Shown in pieces: positions 20,101 through 30,482 of a DNA stretch of 64,000 nt. Position 1 is the stretch's first letter. Each line of letters begins with the position of its first letter. Origin of the DNA: Agrostemma githago (lineage: Eukaryota > Streptophyta > Magnoliopsida > Caryophyllales > Caryophyllaceae). Under the pieces are notes generated by a model, which saw only the letters and a program-made list of their open reading frames with translations, searched no databases and was not told the origin of the DNA. The DNA is taken from assembly GCA_958450325.1 (NCBI GenBank), contig OY288261.1, forward strand, positions 14,311,277-14,375,276. Reading direction: 5' to 3'. The translations under genes and the position numbers were made by a program.

Positions 20101-21949
20101 GGTGCAAGTACTGTCAAGAATGGATCCGATCAAGTATCTTTTCGAAAAGCCCATCCTCAACGGCAGGATATCGAGATGGACCCTGATGCTGGCAGAATTC
20201 GATCTAAAGTTCCTACCATTGAAAGCCATCAAAGGCCGAATAGTAGCCGAATTTCTCGCCGACAGTCCCGTAACCGAGGAAGGGCACACTGACACTTGGT
20301 CCTTCCCGGATGAAGATATTTTCCATACTGACACCGAAACGTGGGATTTATACTTCGACGGAGCATCCAATTTTCGGGGATTTGGAGTTGGAATCCTCAT
20401 AATCTCGCCAAGAGGGGAACATACTCCCGTGTCTATCAAATTGGACTTTGACGTCACCAATAACGCTGCTGAGTATGAAGCATGTATCCACGGGCTACAA
20501 GCCGCCGCCGATTTAGGGGTCACAAACCTCCGAGTACACGGCGACTCATCTCTGGTCATTAACCGAGCACTACAAAAATGGAAAACCCGAAATGCCAATC
20601 TCGTGGCCTACCAGGCACGAGTAAGGGATCTCGAGAAACAATTCCAAAAGGTAGAATATATATATCTACCTCGGGAAGAAAATCAGTTCGTAGATGCACT
20701 TTCAAAACTGGCGTCTTTACTAAACATTCCCGATCATATGACCAGCATGCCAATCTGTGTCGAAAGGCGATCCGAACCAGCATATATCCACGACATCGAA
20801 GATATCGAGATACCTGATCCCGAGCCGTGGTATAAGGCCATCCAAACGTACCTAACAACCGGGGAGTATCCACCCGGGGCCGACAATCGAGCCAAAAAGG
20901 CCTTACGTAGGCTAGCGACCCAGTTCGTCCGTACCGACGACGGACAACTTTACAAGAAAACACCACAGGGGGCTCTCCTTTTATGTGTCGATAAGGGTAA
21001 CGCCGAGAAGGTCATGGCCGAAGTACATGACGGCGAGTGTGGTCCTCACATGAACGCCCAGATGCTAGTCCGGAAGATCAGGAGGCTCGGATATTACTGG
21101 AACAGCATGGAAACCGATTGCCAGCTATATGTCAGACATTGCCAGATTTTCGCTAATGTGCAGCATATGCCGCCATCCCTGCTGTATACCATGACGTCAC
21201 CCTGGCCATTTTCAACATGGGGAATCGATATAATCGGAAAGATAAACCCCTCGGGAACCGGAGGACACTGCTTCATTTTGGTAGCAATCGACTATTTCAC
21301 CAAATGGGTCGAAGCGGAATCCTACCGTATTCTCAACGCCAGCCATGTTGCCAAATTTATCCAAAATAGGATAATATGTCGGTATGGGATCCCTCATGAA
21401 TTCATCAGTGACCACGGGACCCACTTCCAAGCCGAGACGGCAACCTTATTAGCCAAATACAAGATCCAAAGGCATACGTCTTCACCCTACCGACCCCAAA
21501 CCAATGGAGCGGTAGAAGCGACTAACAAGACCATTGTCACCATACTCAAAAAGATGGCTGACAATTTTCGGGATTGGCCCGACAAGATACCATTTGCCCT
21601 TTGGGGATATCGGACCTCGATTCGTACTGCGACCGGGGCAACACCGTATTACCTCACATACGGGATGGAAGCGGTCCAACCTGTTGAGCTAGAAGTACCA
21701 TCACTAAGAATCCTACTCGAAAGTCAAGTACCCGAAGCCAATTGGGTCCGAGCACGATATGACTCGTTAGTCCTTTTAGACGAACGACGATCTCGTGCCC
21801 TCAACAATATACAGATTTATCAAAAGAGGATCCAGCGGGCTTTCAACAAAAGGGTGAGGCCCAGGAATATCAAAGAAGGAGACTTAGTTCTCAAGTCTGT
21901 ACGAGCTCTATTACCAGTAGACCCAAGGGGAAAATTCAAACCTAACTAG
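17189..21949 (+). CDS. Element A pol: protease, RT, dual RNase H, integrase
   Basis: A 1586-codon frame, open also upstream of 17189 into the end of gag; the first codon given is GTG, so the true product is probably made by frame change from gag. Domains by residue: protease about 85-175 (LIDDGSAVNVLP active site, LLGRPWIH); acidic ES-repeat linker about 418-437; RT about 640-815 with YVDD at 762; Ty3 RNase H about 890-1025; archaeal-type RNase H about 1050-1180 (YFDGASN, NNAAEYEA, GDSSLV); integrase from about 1280 with Asp in WGIDIIG, Asp in FISDHGTHF and Glu in TNGAVEA. A TAG at 21947-21949 replaces a Trp codon that element B keeps; the frame would otherwise run to 22069. Nine bases are missing at the integrase zinc site near 21140, removing the second Cys. 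Confidence 0.92.
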   Translation: MKQLSKTRVDLSIWQLLVSSQEHREALTKALDQVKIDSTATPAEMVATVLPHLKGKAKEEGPLITFSDADLPSFGPTHNMALYITVICRGKYQPMTLIDDGSAVNVLPLRTAKALGITEADYIPSAQTIQAFDGSPKSVAGAVKLTIITGPIEKELEFQVIDVTSSYNLLLGRPWIHATRAVSSTLHRKIKLPLHDTVITLEATPMTMANCNTSGRTDLWGFDFIGAIEEEYLFRPYFTVSIDRMLQSLGFLPGATSRPDLPTGKILEVLDNGRIQTGMGYILTPENMGQTGAGKIIFVTPGFKSAQTSLYRPTTTRPGTHLAQVCNYIPDDIFGLVKSEDTKNAEPALGLLFGEELATPTSKEELVSLILRSRTFDPSKLISDVRSGTGKRAWRKTVKWTDSQGRTFKLITGEGEMPESESESESESESESEIESSESGARVSPVTPPLPLAFPGASGSVPGTLPIPPLTSDQMAALFELFSQLMNNNNRSAYDLSHFQNFLNFQNILCNDIEKPDELVSLPPHLIEQLEQRESRNPVIEETESINVGTTLEPQMLKIGLSRDPGEKQQFIDLLQEFKDVFAWSYKDMPGIDREIAEHHIPIKEGFKPVKQKLRRMRPEWSLKVKEEVDKQFKAGFIRVSEYPDWVANIVPVPKKDGKVPVCVDFRDLNKASPKDDFPLPHIDILVDNTADHALLSFMDGYAGYNQIKMGEEDMDKTTFITPWGTYCYTVMPFGLINAGATYQRTATTLLHDMMHKEVEVYVDDMIVKSKDKDGHITALRRFFTRLRKYNMRLNHQKCSFEVTSGKLLGHIVSQRGIEVDPAKIKAITEMQPPKTEKEIRGFLGKVQYISRFISKLTMVCEPIFKKLKIGERLLWDDKCQASFDRIKEILSSPPVLMPPQPGLPLSLYLTTTETAMGAMLAQTVNSEERAIYYISKKILEYECKYTMLEKTCLALVWATKKLRHYMLSYEVQVLSRMDPIKYLFEKPILNGRISRWTLMLAEFDLKFLPLKAIKGRIVAEFLADSPVTEEGHTDTWSFPDEDIFHTDTETWDLYFDGASNFRGFGVGILIISPRGEHTPVSIKLDFDVTNNAAEYEACIHGLQAAADLGVTNLRVHGDSSLVINRALQKWKTRNANLVAYQARVRDLEKQFQKVEYIYLPREENQFVDALSKLASLLNIPDHMTSMPICVERRSEPAYIHDIEDIEIPDPEPWYKAIQTYLTTGEYPPGADNRAKKALRRLATQFVRTDDGQLYKKTPQGALLLCVDKGNAEKVMAEVHDGECGPHMNAQMLVRKIRRLGYYWNSMETDCQLYVRHCQIFANVQHMPPSLLYTMTSPWPFSTWGIDIIGKINPSGTGGHCFILVAIDYFTKWVEAESYRILNASHVAKFIQNRIICRYGIPHEFISDHGTHFQAETATLLAKYKIQRHTSSPYRPQTNGAVEATNKTIVTILKKMADNFRDWPDKIPFALWGYRTSIRTATGATPYYLTYGMEAVQPVELEVPSLRILLESQVPEANWVRARYDSLVLLDERRSRALNNIQIYQKRIQRAFNKRVRPRNIKEGDLVLKSVRALLPVDPRGKFKPN
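18446..18496 (+). repeat. (TCTGAG)n in-frame hexanucleotide repeat
   Basis: About eight TCTGAG units, some with one change, encode an alternating Ser-Glu tract in the protease-RT linker of pol. A shorter related tract lies in element D near 32553-32575 on the minus strand. Confidence 0.85.
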
Positions 21950-22069
21950 GCCGGACCATATCTGGTAAAGAAGATTCTATCAGGCGGAGCGGTAATGCTA
22001 ACAGATCTGGACGGGAACGAGTTTGTCAACCCAACTAACCTGGACCAGCTGAAACGTTATTACCCTTAA

Positions 22070-22415
22070 CCCGTTTCTCTCAATATCATTTGCAAAAGTT
22101 TATAAAAAAAACATCTTTTCAAAAATAAACTTTTAAAGACAAGTCCAAAGTTAGAATTACTTATTCTACTGTTATAAACATCTTGAACCAATAGTCTGGA
22201 TGTATTTCGAAATTGCAAATTAAGTCTGAACTACGTTTGGTTTGATTCCGCTATTTGTGGATACGTAGGCAGCCCCTCAAAAGGGCACAACCACTGCAAT
22301 CGAAAAAAAAAAACAGGAACGGTTTTTAATAAACTTCCTTTATTTATTTCAAAAATTCAAAAAAAAATCCAAAAAAAACACACAAATAGTACTAATATTC
22401 AAATAATAAAAAAAT
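22070..22415 (+). other. Spacer between pol and antisense ORF, element A
   Basis: About 350 bp with no gene. It contains GGATACGTAGGCAGCCCCTCAAAAGG (first 20 bases at about 22258-22277), a block repeated in element B near 26350. The two convergent reading frames (pol, antisense ORF) end on either side. Confidence 0.6.
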
Positions 22416-24141
22416 CTAAGGCATTTGTCCCTTTCCCTTGTCCTTAGTTTCTTTCTCGGTCCCCCGGCGTCGACGCGGAGGTGAACGCTCCCGAATCACC
22501 AAGGGAACCTCCTTAACCTGGGCTCGTTTCTTCGAACTTGATTCCCCGGTCACCTCGGTCGGCCCTAGCCGGGCCCTTACCCTCTCGGGTAACCGGTCCC
22601 TCGGCCCTAGTCTGTCTCGGACCGCTAGCTTTGGTCCGAGTCTTCTCTCCAAGTCGCTAGCACCGGCCTCTTTAGCTCGAGTCTTAGTTTTTGACTTAGA
22701 ACCCGACTCCGGCTGGACAAAGGTAGTTGGAACCTCCTCTTCATCGAAGAACCATCTATTATCTTTTACTGATTCTCTGCGGGCCAAGTCAAAAGCCTCA
22801 TCGGTCTTCAAAGCCTTATGGGCTTCTTCAGATTCTTCAGAAGTCCATTTACGATATGATTCAGAAGCCCAAGTGGTTTGACAAGGAAGAGGTATAGTCC
22901 ACATGACATGGGTAAACCAGCGTTGTAACCACGTGTCACACATAGCGTCCGTCAATTGGAGCGAAACGCTAATGATTGCTTCAGTCTCGGGGATCTGTTG
23001 GAACGAGCCAAACTGCCTTAGAAGACGATCCGGGTAGATATGGACGGTCCAGTTCAAGGACAAGATCACCAAATAACGGGCCTTATCTCTTTTAGCTAGG
23101 CCCGTCATCTTCGAGAGGAACCACCAAATCACGTTCCACCTAATCAAGGGCCCGCCATGGAATTTTAGCTCTTCATCCCAATACTTCCGATTTATGTGAT
23201 GGCTCGAGCTAATTCGTCGGGACCGCGAGCCAATTTGACAGCTTCGATATCTGGATATGTTCACCGGGGGCTCTATGATCGACAGGCGCTCGGATAACCA
23301 GATCTGCAAAATTTTCGAAAAGTCAAAAACTTTCGAAAAAAAAAAACGAAAAATTCCGAAAAAAAAAATCAAAAAAAAATCGAAATTTTCGGAAATTCTA
23401 AAGTTTTTGGAAAATTTATAAAAAAAAAAAAAAAATCGGAAATTAAAATTAATTTTTTTCGAAAAAAAAATTCGAAAAAAGAGGGGAAAGGTCAAATACT
23501 TGCAGAAGACGAATGCTGCCCGTTAATTGCCGATCCGGGTCAAGTCTCCTAGCGTCGAGGCCCATGATAATCTCCCCAGTTATCAGCCAGGCTGGGCTGT
23601 AACCTGCCTCCATTTGATCCACTATGCTGATTAGTCTGATTTTACCTAAACATGAGTCAGCATCCATCCGACCTTCGAAAGCGTATCGATGTAGCATACA
23701 GAAGGCAAAAGCTCTACGCCTATGGATAGAAGAAATTCTGGCACCATTTGGATCCATGAATTTGTCGGCCATGTCAAACAGGGAAACAGAATTTCCCTTT
23801 ACCATACGAGAAGTCTCAGCATGAGACAACCCAAGAAAATCCCTCAGTCTCCTCCTTGGATCAGGATAAAAAGGAGGAATAGCAGGATGAGCGTTTGGGC
23901 ACCAACCCCCTACGGCAGCAATTTCTTCGGGAAGGGGACATATTTCTCCCCGGGGAAAAGCGAAAACATGGTGGGTAGTATCCCAAAAAGTTAAGCAAGC
24001 GTCCAAGAAATGTGCATCCACCTTGAGTCGCTGGAGCGGGAACAAAACCACAATCCCCATCTGAGTTAGCTGAACCTTGTCTTCATCTCGGAAAACCTGG
24101 GCCCACGCGTGAAGCATCGCAGTCAAATGTTCAATACCCAT
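22416..24141 (-). CDS. Antisense extra ORF, plant-mobile-domain-like, one intron
   Basis: Exon 1 is 24141-23500 (214 codons) and exon 2 is 23303-22416 (295 codons plus stop). The 196-bp intron (23499-23304) starts GTATTT, ends TTTTGCAG and is very T-rich, as plant introns are, and it joins the exons in phase. The N-terminal part (AWAQVFRDEDKV, LDACLTFWDTTHHVFAFPRGEICPLPEEI, GLDARRLDPDR) resembles the plant mobile domain found in transposon-derived proteins. The C-terminal third is basic and Arg/Glu-rich with RERSPPRRRR and a Lys-rich tail, suggesting nucleic-acid binding or nuclear location. Antisense ORFs between pol and the 3' LTR are known in Tat elements; function is unknown. Homologues: element B (26565-28339) and C. 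Confidence 0.82.
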
Positions 24142-24927
24142 AGCAGAGATTTTTATTTTGTCTTAAAAGTCTAAAGGGATTTTAAGATATAAGGAAATAT
24201 TTGGGTTGGAATATGAGAAGATTAAGGGCAAGAACTCTCTATTTATAATAGAAAAATCTCTTCTCCTAGTCACCCCTGGAATAGAGATTTTTATGATGTT
24301 CCCTACTTCATCTAGGCATACAGGCCTAACCAGAAGATTTTAGAAATCCGTGTCAGAATCTGATCAGGAATCCAGTCATCCCAAGCAGTTTTATTTCCAA
24401 AAAAAATTCAAATTTTCTTTCGGCATTTTCCAAAATTTTCCGAAAATTTTATTTGGCATTTTCAAAAAAATCATTTCCTTCCCCAGCGTGAGTCGGTATT
24501 TTATCTGAATATTGCATGCAATTTACAGACAGATACCCCAGCTCCCGAGGAATTCTCCAGTGGAAAGGTACAAGCGATATTTTCTGGATGTATCTATAAA
24601 CAGGTACACCCGTAGCCTCCAATGCAGGCTCCCACACCATTCAAAGATGGGATGTGTCTGTAAACAGACACACCCATAGCTGCCAAGGCAAGCACCCGCG
24701 CAATTCGAAGATGGGATTGTCTGTAAACAGACATATCCAAGACTTTTTTAGAAGAAAGTCCCAGCGACATTATTGACATCTATCCAGGTATGATTTCTAT
24801 CTTATGGCTGGCGGGCCCTTCACGCAGGTCTAATGGACTTTAAACGACCCGATCGGAAGTCTGCCAAGTCTTAATCCTCGATCGGCCTGGTAGCTACTCT
24901 GACTTTCGCCTTGTCCAAGCCTCAATC
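24142..24927 (+). other. 3' untranslated region of element A
   Basis: No gene. It includes a duplicated block of about 85 bp, TGTCTGTAAACAGACA plus CACCCATAGC-type text, near 24590-24740, which also contains the short palindrome TGTCTGTAAACAGACA. Upstream of the antisense ORF start this region may hold its promoter; none is identified. Confidence 0.5.
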
Positions 24928-24940
24928 AGAGTGGGGGCTC
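24928..24940 (+). other. Polypurine tract of element A
   Basis: AGAGTGGGGGCTC immediately before the 3' LTR start TGTAGACACT; same tract as in elements B and C. Confidence 0.78.
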
Positions 24941-24963
24941 TGTAGACACTCACATTTTGACCA
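24941..24963 (+). repeat. 3' LTR stub of element A (23 bp)
   Basis: TGTAGACACTCACATTTTGACC matches the first bases of LTR A (one difference), then the sequence switches to the pol gene of element B. Confidence 0.8.
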
Positions 24964-26213
24964 TGGTATCAGACCGTCTTAACATGCCTGACGACCGGGG
25001 AATACCCTCCCGGGACCGACAGTCGAGCCAAGAAAGCCTTACGGAGGCTGGTAACCCAGTTCCTCCGAACTGACGACGGGCAACTGTACAAAAAGACGAC
25101 ACAGGGGGCTCTTCTCCTATGTGTTGATAAAATTAAGGCTGAGAAGGTTATGGCCGAAGTACATGACGGTGAGTGCAGTTCACATATGAATGCCCAGATG
25201 TTAGTCCGAAAAATCATGAGGCTCAGGTACTACTGGAATAATATGGAAACCGACTGCCTGTTATATGTCAAATATTGTCATAACTGTCAAATCTTCGCCA
25301 ATGCGCAGCATATGCCGTCATCCTTGCTATATACCATGACGTCACCTTGGCCATTCTCGACATGGGGTATCGACATAATCGGGAAAATAAATCACTCTGG
25401 TACCGGCGGACATTGCTTCATTTTGGTGGCTATCGACTATTTCACCAAATGGGTCGAAGCCGAATCCTATCGCATTCTCAATGCCAAGCATGTAGCTAAG
25501 TTCATCCAAAATAAGATAATATGTCGGTACGGAATCCCGCATAAATTCATCAGTGATCATGGGACTCACTTTCAAGCCGAAACACCGGCCCTGCTGACCA
25601 AGTATAAAATTCAAAGGCATACATCCTCGCCATACCGTCCCCAAACAAATGGAGCGGTAGAAGCAGCAAATAAAACAATTGTTACCATACTTAAAAATAT
25701 GGCTGATAATTACCGGGATTGGCCCGATAAAATACCTTTTGCTCTATGGGGATATCGGACGTCGATCCGCACCGTAACCGGTGCTACGCCCTACTACTTG
25801 ACGTATGGGATGGAAGCAGTCCAGCCAGTCGAATTAGAGGTGTCGTCCCTCAGGATCCTATTAGAAAGTCAAGTACCTGAAGCTGATTGGGTTCAAGCAC
25901 GGTATGACTCATTAGTCCTATTAGACGAACGACGATCTCGTGCCCTCAATAATATTCAGATATATCAAAAGAAGATCCAACGGACCTTTAATAAGAGAGT
26001 AAGGCCCAGGAACATTAAAGAAGGGGATTTGGTTCTCAAGTCCGTTCGACTTTATTACCAGTAGTCCCGAGGGGAAAGTTCAAACCCAATTGGGCCGGGC
26101 CATATTTGGTAAAGAAGATCCTATCAGGCGGAGCTGTGAAGCTGACAGATCTGGACGGGAATGAGTTCGTCAACCCAACCAACCTGGACCAGCTGAAGCG
26201 CTACTACCCCTAA
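24964..26213 (+). pseudogene. Element B pol fragment (integrase)
   Basis: It matches element A pol from just after the archaeal RNase H to the end. The integrase here is complete at its zinc site (HDGECSSH, then YCHNCQ), with Asp in WGIDIIG, Asp in FISDHGTHF and Glu in TNGAVEA. A one-base loss near 26050 shifts the frame, giving a TAG at 26062-26064; the other frame continues through the conserved GPYLVKKIL segment to the stop at 26211-26213. The N-terminal part is missing by truncation. Confidence 0.87.
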
Positions 26214-26564
26214 CCTTTTTCTCAATGCCATTAGCAAAGTTTATTAAAAATAATTTTTACATAAACTTTCGAAAAGCAAGTCAATAAGCTAGAATTATTC
26301 ATTCTACTGTTATAAACATCTTGAACTAGTAGTCTTTGTGTATTTCGAGATACGTAGGCAGCCCCTCAAAAGGGCACAACCACTGCAATCGAGAAAAAGA
26401 CAGGAACGGTTTAAATAATAAACTTCCTTTATTTATTACTAAAAACCCGATAAACTCGGGAAATTACAAATTGCAAGAAAAATCAAAATTCCTAAAAAGA
26501 AAAGCACACGACACTATAAAAAATAATAATAATACTTAAATAATAAAAACTAAGGACTCGGTAT

Positions 26565-28339
26565 TCAAGGCATCTTGCCCTTTCCCTTGTCCTTGGCCTC
26601 TTTGGCCGTCCACTGGCGACGACGTGGAGGTGAGCGCTCGCGAATCACCACGGGAACCTCCTTGGCCCGGACTTCTTTCTTCGAACTCGAGTCCTCAGCC
26701 ACTTTGATTGGCCCAAGTCGGGCCCTCATGCGTTCCGGCAATCGATCACGCGGGCCTAATCGGTCTATGGCTGCCAGTCTGGGCCCAACCCTCCTCTCCA
26801 AGTCCGTCTGGGAGCTCAGTTGTCCCCGCGCGCCGCTAGCACCGGCCTCCTTAGCGCGAGTCTTAGTTTGTGACTTAAGACCCGACTCTAATCGGAGCAG
26901 GGTAGCAGGAGTCTTTCCTTCGTCAAAGAAACCTTGTTGTCTTTCGCCGACTCCCGGCGAACCAAGTCGAAGGCCTCATCGACCTTCAAGGCCTTACGGG
27001 CCTCTTTCGACTCCTCGGAAGTCTACTTTCGATATGCCTCGGAAACCCATGTGGAATGGCAAGGGATGTGTATAGTCCACATGGCACGGGTGAACCACCG
27101 TACCGTACCGTTGTAACCATGTGTCACACATAGCGTCCGTCAATTGGAGTGAAATGCTGATGATAGCCTCCGTCTCGGGGATTCGCTGAGACGAACCGAA
27201 CTGCCTCAGAATGTAGTTCGGATAAATATGGACAGTCCAGTCCAGTGACAGGACCACCAGGTAGCGACCTTGGTCCCTCTTGGCCAAACCCGTCAATTTC
27301 GAGAGGAACCACCAAGCGACGGTCCACCTGATCAAGGGACCACCGTGAAATATTAACTCCTCGTCCCAATAAGCTCTGTTTATGTGATGACTCGAGCTTA
27401 TCCGTCGCCTCCTCGTGCTAATTTGACTGCTACGATATACTCACAGGAGGCTCTATGATCGATAAACGCTCGGATAGCCAAATCTGATAAGAAAGAATAC
27501 ACAAATTTTCGTAAGCGAAGGGTGGTTCGCTAGAGGCCACTCGATCGAGTATTGAGGCTGACTCGATCGAGTAGCCCCTCTTAAAACCGGCAGGCAGTCT
27601 TCAACGAGGTCACTCGATCGAGTGACGGGTCAAATCAGTCGAGTGACTCGTATACGTCAAGGTTTTCGCGTAAAATAAAAAAAAACGTGAGACGTATACC
27701 TTCAAGAGACGTATGCTCCCCGTCAGTTGACGGTCTGGGTCGAGTCTTCTAGCATCGAGACTCATAATGATCTCCCCTGTTGTCAGCCAAGTCGGGCTAT
27801 GACCACTCTCCATCTAGTGAACCACACCAATCAGCCTAATTTGACCCAAGCATGAGTCAGCCTCCATCTTTCCCTCAAAGACGTATTGATGCAGCATACA
27901 AAAGGCTAAAGCCCTACGTCTATGAGTAGCAGTAATTCTCACGTCTGACATTCATAAATTTATCGGCCATGTCGAATAGGGACACAGAATTTCCCCGCAC
28001 CATCCGATCCGTCTCAGCATGAGACAAACCTAGGAAATCCCTCAACCTCCTCCTTGGATCAAGATAAAATGGAGGAATGGCAGGACGAGCATTAGCGCAC
28101 CAACCGCCCACAGCTGGAATTTCTTCAGGAAGAGGGCATACCTCTCCTCGGAGGAACGCAAAGACGTGATGGGTAGTGTCCCAAAACGTCAGACAAGCAT
28201 CCATAAATTGAGAATCGATTCTCAGACGTTGCAACGGGAATAGGACAGAAATTCCTATTTGAGTTACCTGAACTTTTTCCTCGTCCCGAAAATACTAGGA
28301 CCATGCCAGGAGCATTGCAGTCAATTGCTCGATACCCAT
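26565..28339 (-). pseudogene. Antisense ORF of element B, broken
   Basis: Homologue of the antisense ORF of element A with the same gene structure: exon 1 28339-27700, intron 27699-27484 (GTATAC to TATCAG, 216 bp), exon 2 27483-26565. Breaks seen in exon 1 are a TAG about 15 codons in (Gln in element C), a frame loss near 27945 and a further stop before the ATG at 27813. The basic C-terminal tail with RERSPPRRR is kept. The intron contains CTCGATCGAG palindromes, unlike the intron of A. Confidence 0.8.
27538..27624. repeat. CACTCGATCGAGTG palindromes in antisense-ORF intron (B)
   Basis: Copies at 27538-27550, 27561-27572 and a perfect 14-mer at 27611-27624, followed by a degenerate pair (CAGTCGAGTGACTCG, 27636-27650). 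They lie inside the predicted 216-bp intron. Confidence 0.88.
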
Positions 28340-28901
28340 AGCAGATACTTTTCCTGAAAGTCTAAAAGATTTTGAGAAAAGAAGAAGGAAATTTGAGTTA
28401 AGATGCAAAAAGTTGAAACATGAGGTCCTGTATTTGTAATAGGAAACCCTGACAGCATCCATAACTGCCATACCTCCTCAGGTCATGTGGGCTCTGCACG
28501 CGCAGGCCCGATCCCAGGCTTCAAAGCCCTTTTCAGAACCTGATACATGAATCGAGTCATCCCGAGCATTCCTGTCTTACAAATTTTCAAAAAATTCGAA
28601 ATTTTCAAAAATCAAATATTTATTTCCCCAGCGTGAGTCGGTGTTTCACCTAAATGTTACATGCAAATTGCTATGTGTCAGCATACAGGTTCACCCAAGA
28701 CTTCAAAAGCAAGTCTCCGTGCAGCTCATTTACTCCCCACGGAGTTATTATCATCAAGACAAGTATGACCCTCTGCTTATGGTTGGCGAGCCCTTCACGC
28801 GAGTCTAATGGACTATAAACGACCCGACCAGAAGGTTGCCAGGTCATAATCCTCGATTGGCCTGGTAGCTACTCAAACTTTCGCCTTGTCCAAGCCTCAG
28901 T

Positions 28902-28915
28902 CAGAGTGGGGGCTC
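28902..28915 (+). other. Polypurine tract of element B
   Basis: CAGAGTGGGGGCTC directly before the TGTAGACACC LTR start. Confidence 0.78.
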
Positions 28916-29298
28916 TGTAGACACCCTCATTTTTCCTGCTAGTGTCTATGGCAGTTCCCAACAAAACACCCGATGATGATCGGACGTAAACGTGACTTAA
29001 TACGCTCGAATACGGACTCGGAATCAATAGTATCCAATGTGAGCACTTAGCAGAGTACAAATCTCTCAAAACCGACCTTAAATTCAGGCTCAGTGAGTCG
29101 TTTCCAATAAAATGAAACTAATTTGAGTCAAAACCGACACCGGAAATAAAACCGTCTTTTTACGACCCAAAACTCGGTCCAAATCAAAAGCCGACATTGC
29201 AAAAGCTTCTAGAAACTGCCCAACGACCATCCAAGTCCAAGTCAAGGTCAAAAGCTTAAATATCTCAACCTCTCCTATATTCTCTCACCCGACCGATC

Positions 29299-29407
29299 CA
29301 CTCGATCGAGTCACCTAGCCCACTCGATCGAGTGGACCTTCAAAAACCAACCAGGCGCCTTCTTTAAGGCCACTCGATCGAGTGCAACAAGGCCACTCGA
29401 TCGAGTG
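29299..29407. repeat. CACTCGATCGAGTG array, promoter-proximal (LTR B)
   Basis: Copies at 29299-29311, 29321-29334, 29371-29384 and 29394-29407; the last three are perfect 14-mers. The TATA box follows 28 bp later. Confidence 0.9.
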
Positions 29408-29434
29408 ACCCTACCTAGGACGGGGGTAATTTTC

Positions 29435-29442
29435 TATAAATA
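29435..29442 (+). promoter_or_regulatory. LTR B TATA box
   Basis: TATAAATA about 520 bp into the LTR, conserved with LTR C, right after the palindrome array. Confidence 0.65.
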
Positions 29443-30482
29443 CCCCCCTTGCTCTTCACATTTTTTTTTCAAATTTACACACCTACATTTTCACCACATT
29501 TCAAGTCATTTGCAACCCTACACAATACACTACACATACCGAGAGCAACCCTAGCAATCCGAGACTAAAACCTCTCAAAATATCGAGAAAATCATCTATA
29601 CAAACACCATAACTCTTCCCACATCCTCGATACTCCCGTGCACACGCCGCTACTAGACGAGTCCCTTTCCGAGGCCGATTAAGCATGTAGGTTGAGGGTG
29701 TCATCAAACCCGATTCTCTTCTTTCTCTCTTCTCCTCATTTTTTTTTATTCATTTCGCCTTTTTTATTTTATTTTTCGTCACTAGTATTGTATTATCGTA
29801 ATACTATTAAATTTTCGCTTATTACGTATCGAATATGAGGGGTGATGGGATAAGAAAACACGAATACGAGATTATTGCACTCGATGTTGTCGGTCGCTTA
29901 TCCTATTACCCCGAATATTTGGTTGTTTTCATTTTTGCATCACATTATTAATCTCGTCTAGCATTTTCATAATCGTCATTATTAATATCGTGTATAATTA
30001 TATAGTTTTAAAACGATTTCGAGTCGAATATGCTTAAAAAAATCTCGTTTAAGATCCTTTTAACCCCATTACAAGTCGTAACAGAGGTGGCACCCTTTCG
30101 AGGAGCGCCGCCCTATGCAACTTAAGGGCATAATGCGATCACGGACATTCATCGTTAAATGTATTCGATTCCTTTTTTACGGTTAGTACGAAACCCGTTG
30201 ACGCGAAATCGAACATCACGTAATCCGTAAGGATTAGTAACGATGTTGTGACGCGGAGGGAATCAATTTTGTCTTAATCAAACCTAAAACGAATTCACAA
30301 CGCTTTTTCAAAATATCCGATACCGATCTCGTAATCGTACTCTACATGTTATGAGCGTCGAAAAAACCGAGTCGAGTTTAAATAACATAATAGTTTTACA
30401 CAACTTGGCTGGTTATCGATTTAGAACCAATAAAATCGGAATTGCCACCATTTCGAAAAATGAGCTGCAGCTCGAACAGGGG

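Larger units (their letters stand above)
12389..24963 (+). mobile_element. Tat/Retand-like retrotransposon A, nearly complete
   Basis: Order: 5' LTR (12389-14690), primer site, 1.06-kb leader, gag, pol with dual RNase H, antisense extra ORF on the minus strand, polypurine tract, then only 23 bp of 3' LTR (24941-24963) before an abrupt switch into the pol gene of element B. The archaeal-type second RNase H and an extra antisense ORF between pol and the 3' LTR are hallmarks of the Tat group (Ogre, Retand). gag and most of pol are open, so it is relatively young, but a stop near the pol end, a lost integrase cysteine and the missing 3' LTR make it inactive. It interrupts LTR C. Confidence 0.9.

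Noticed and set aside
22438..22881. Plus-strand ORF rich in Ser/Arg opposite the antisense ORF
   Set aside because: It mirrors the Arg/Glu-rich tail of the antisense ORF; the minus frame has the intron and homologues in B and C.
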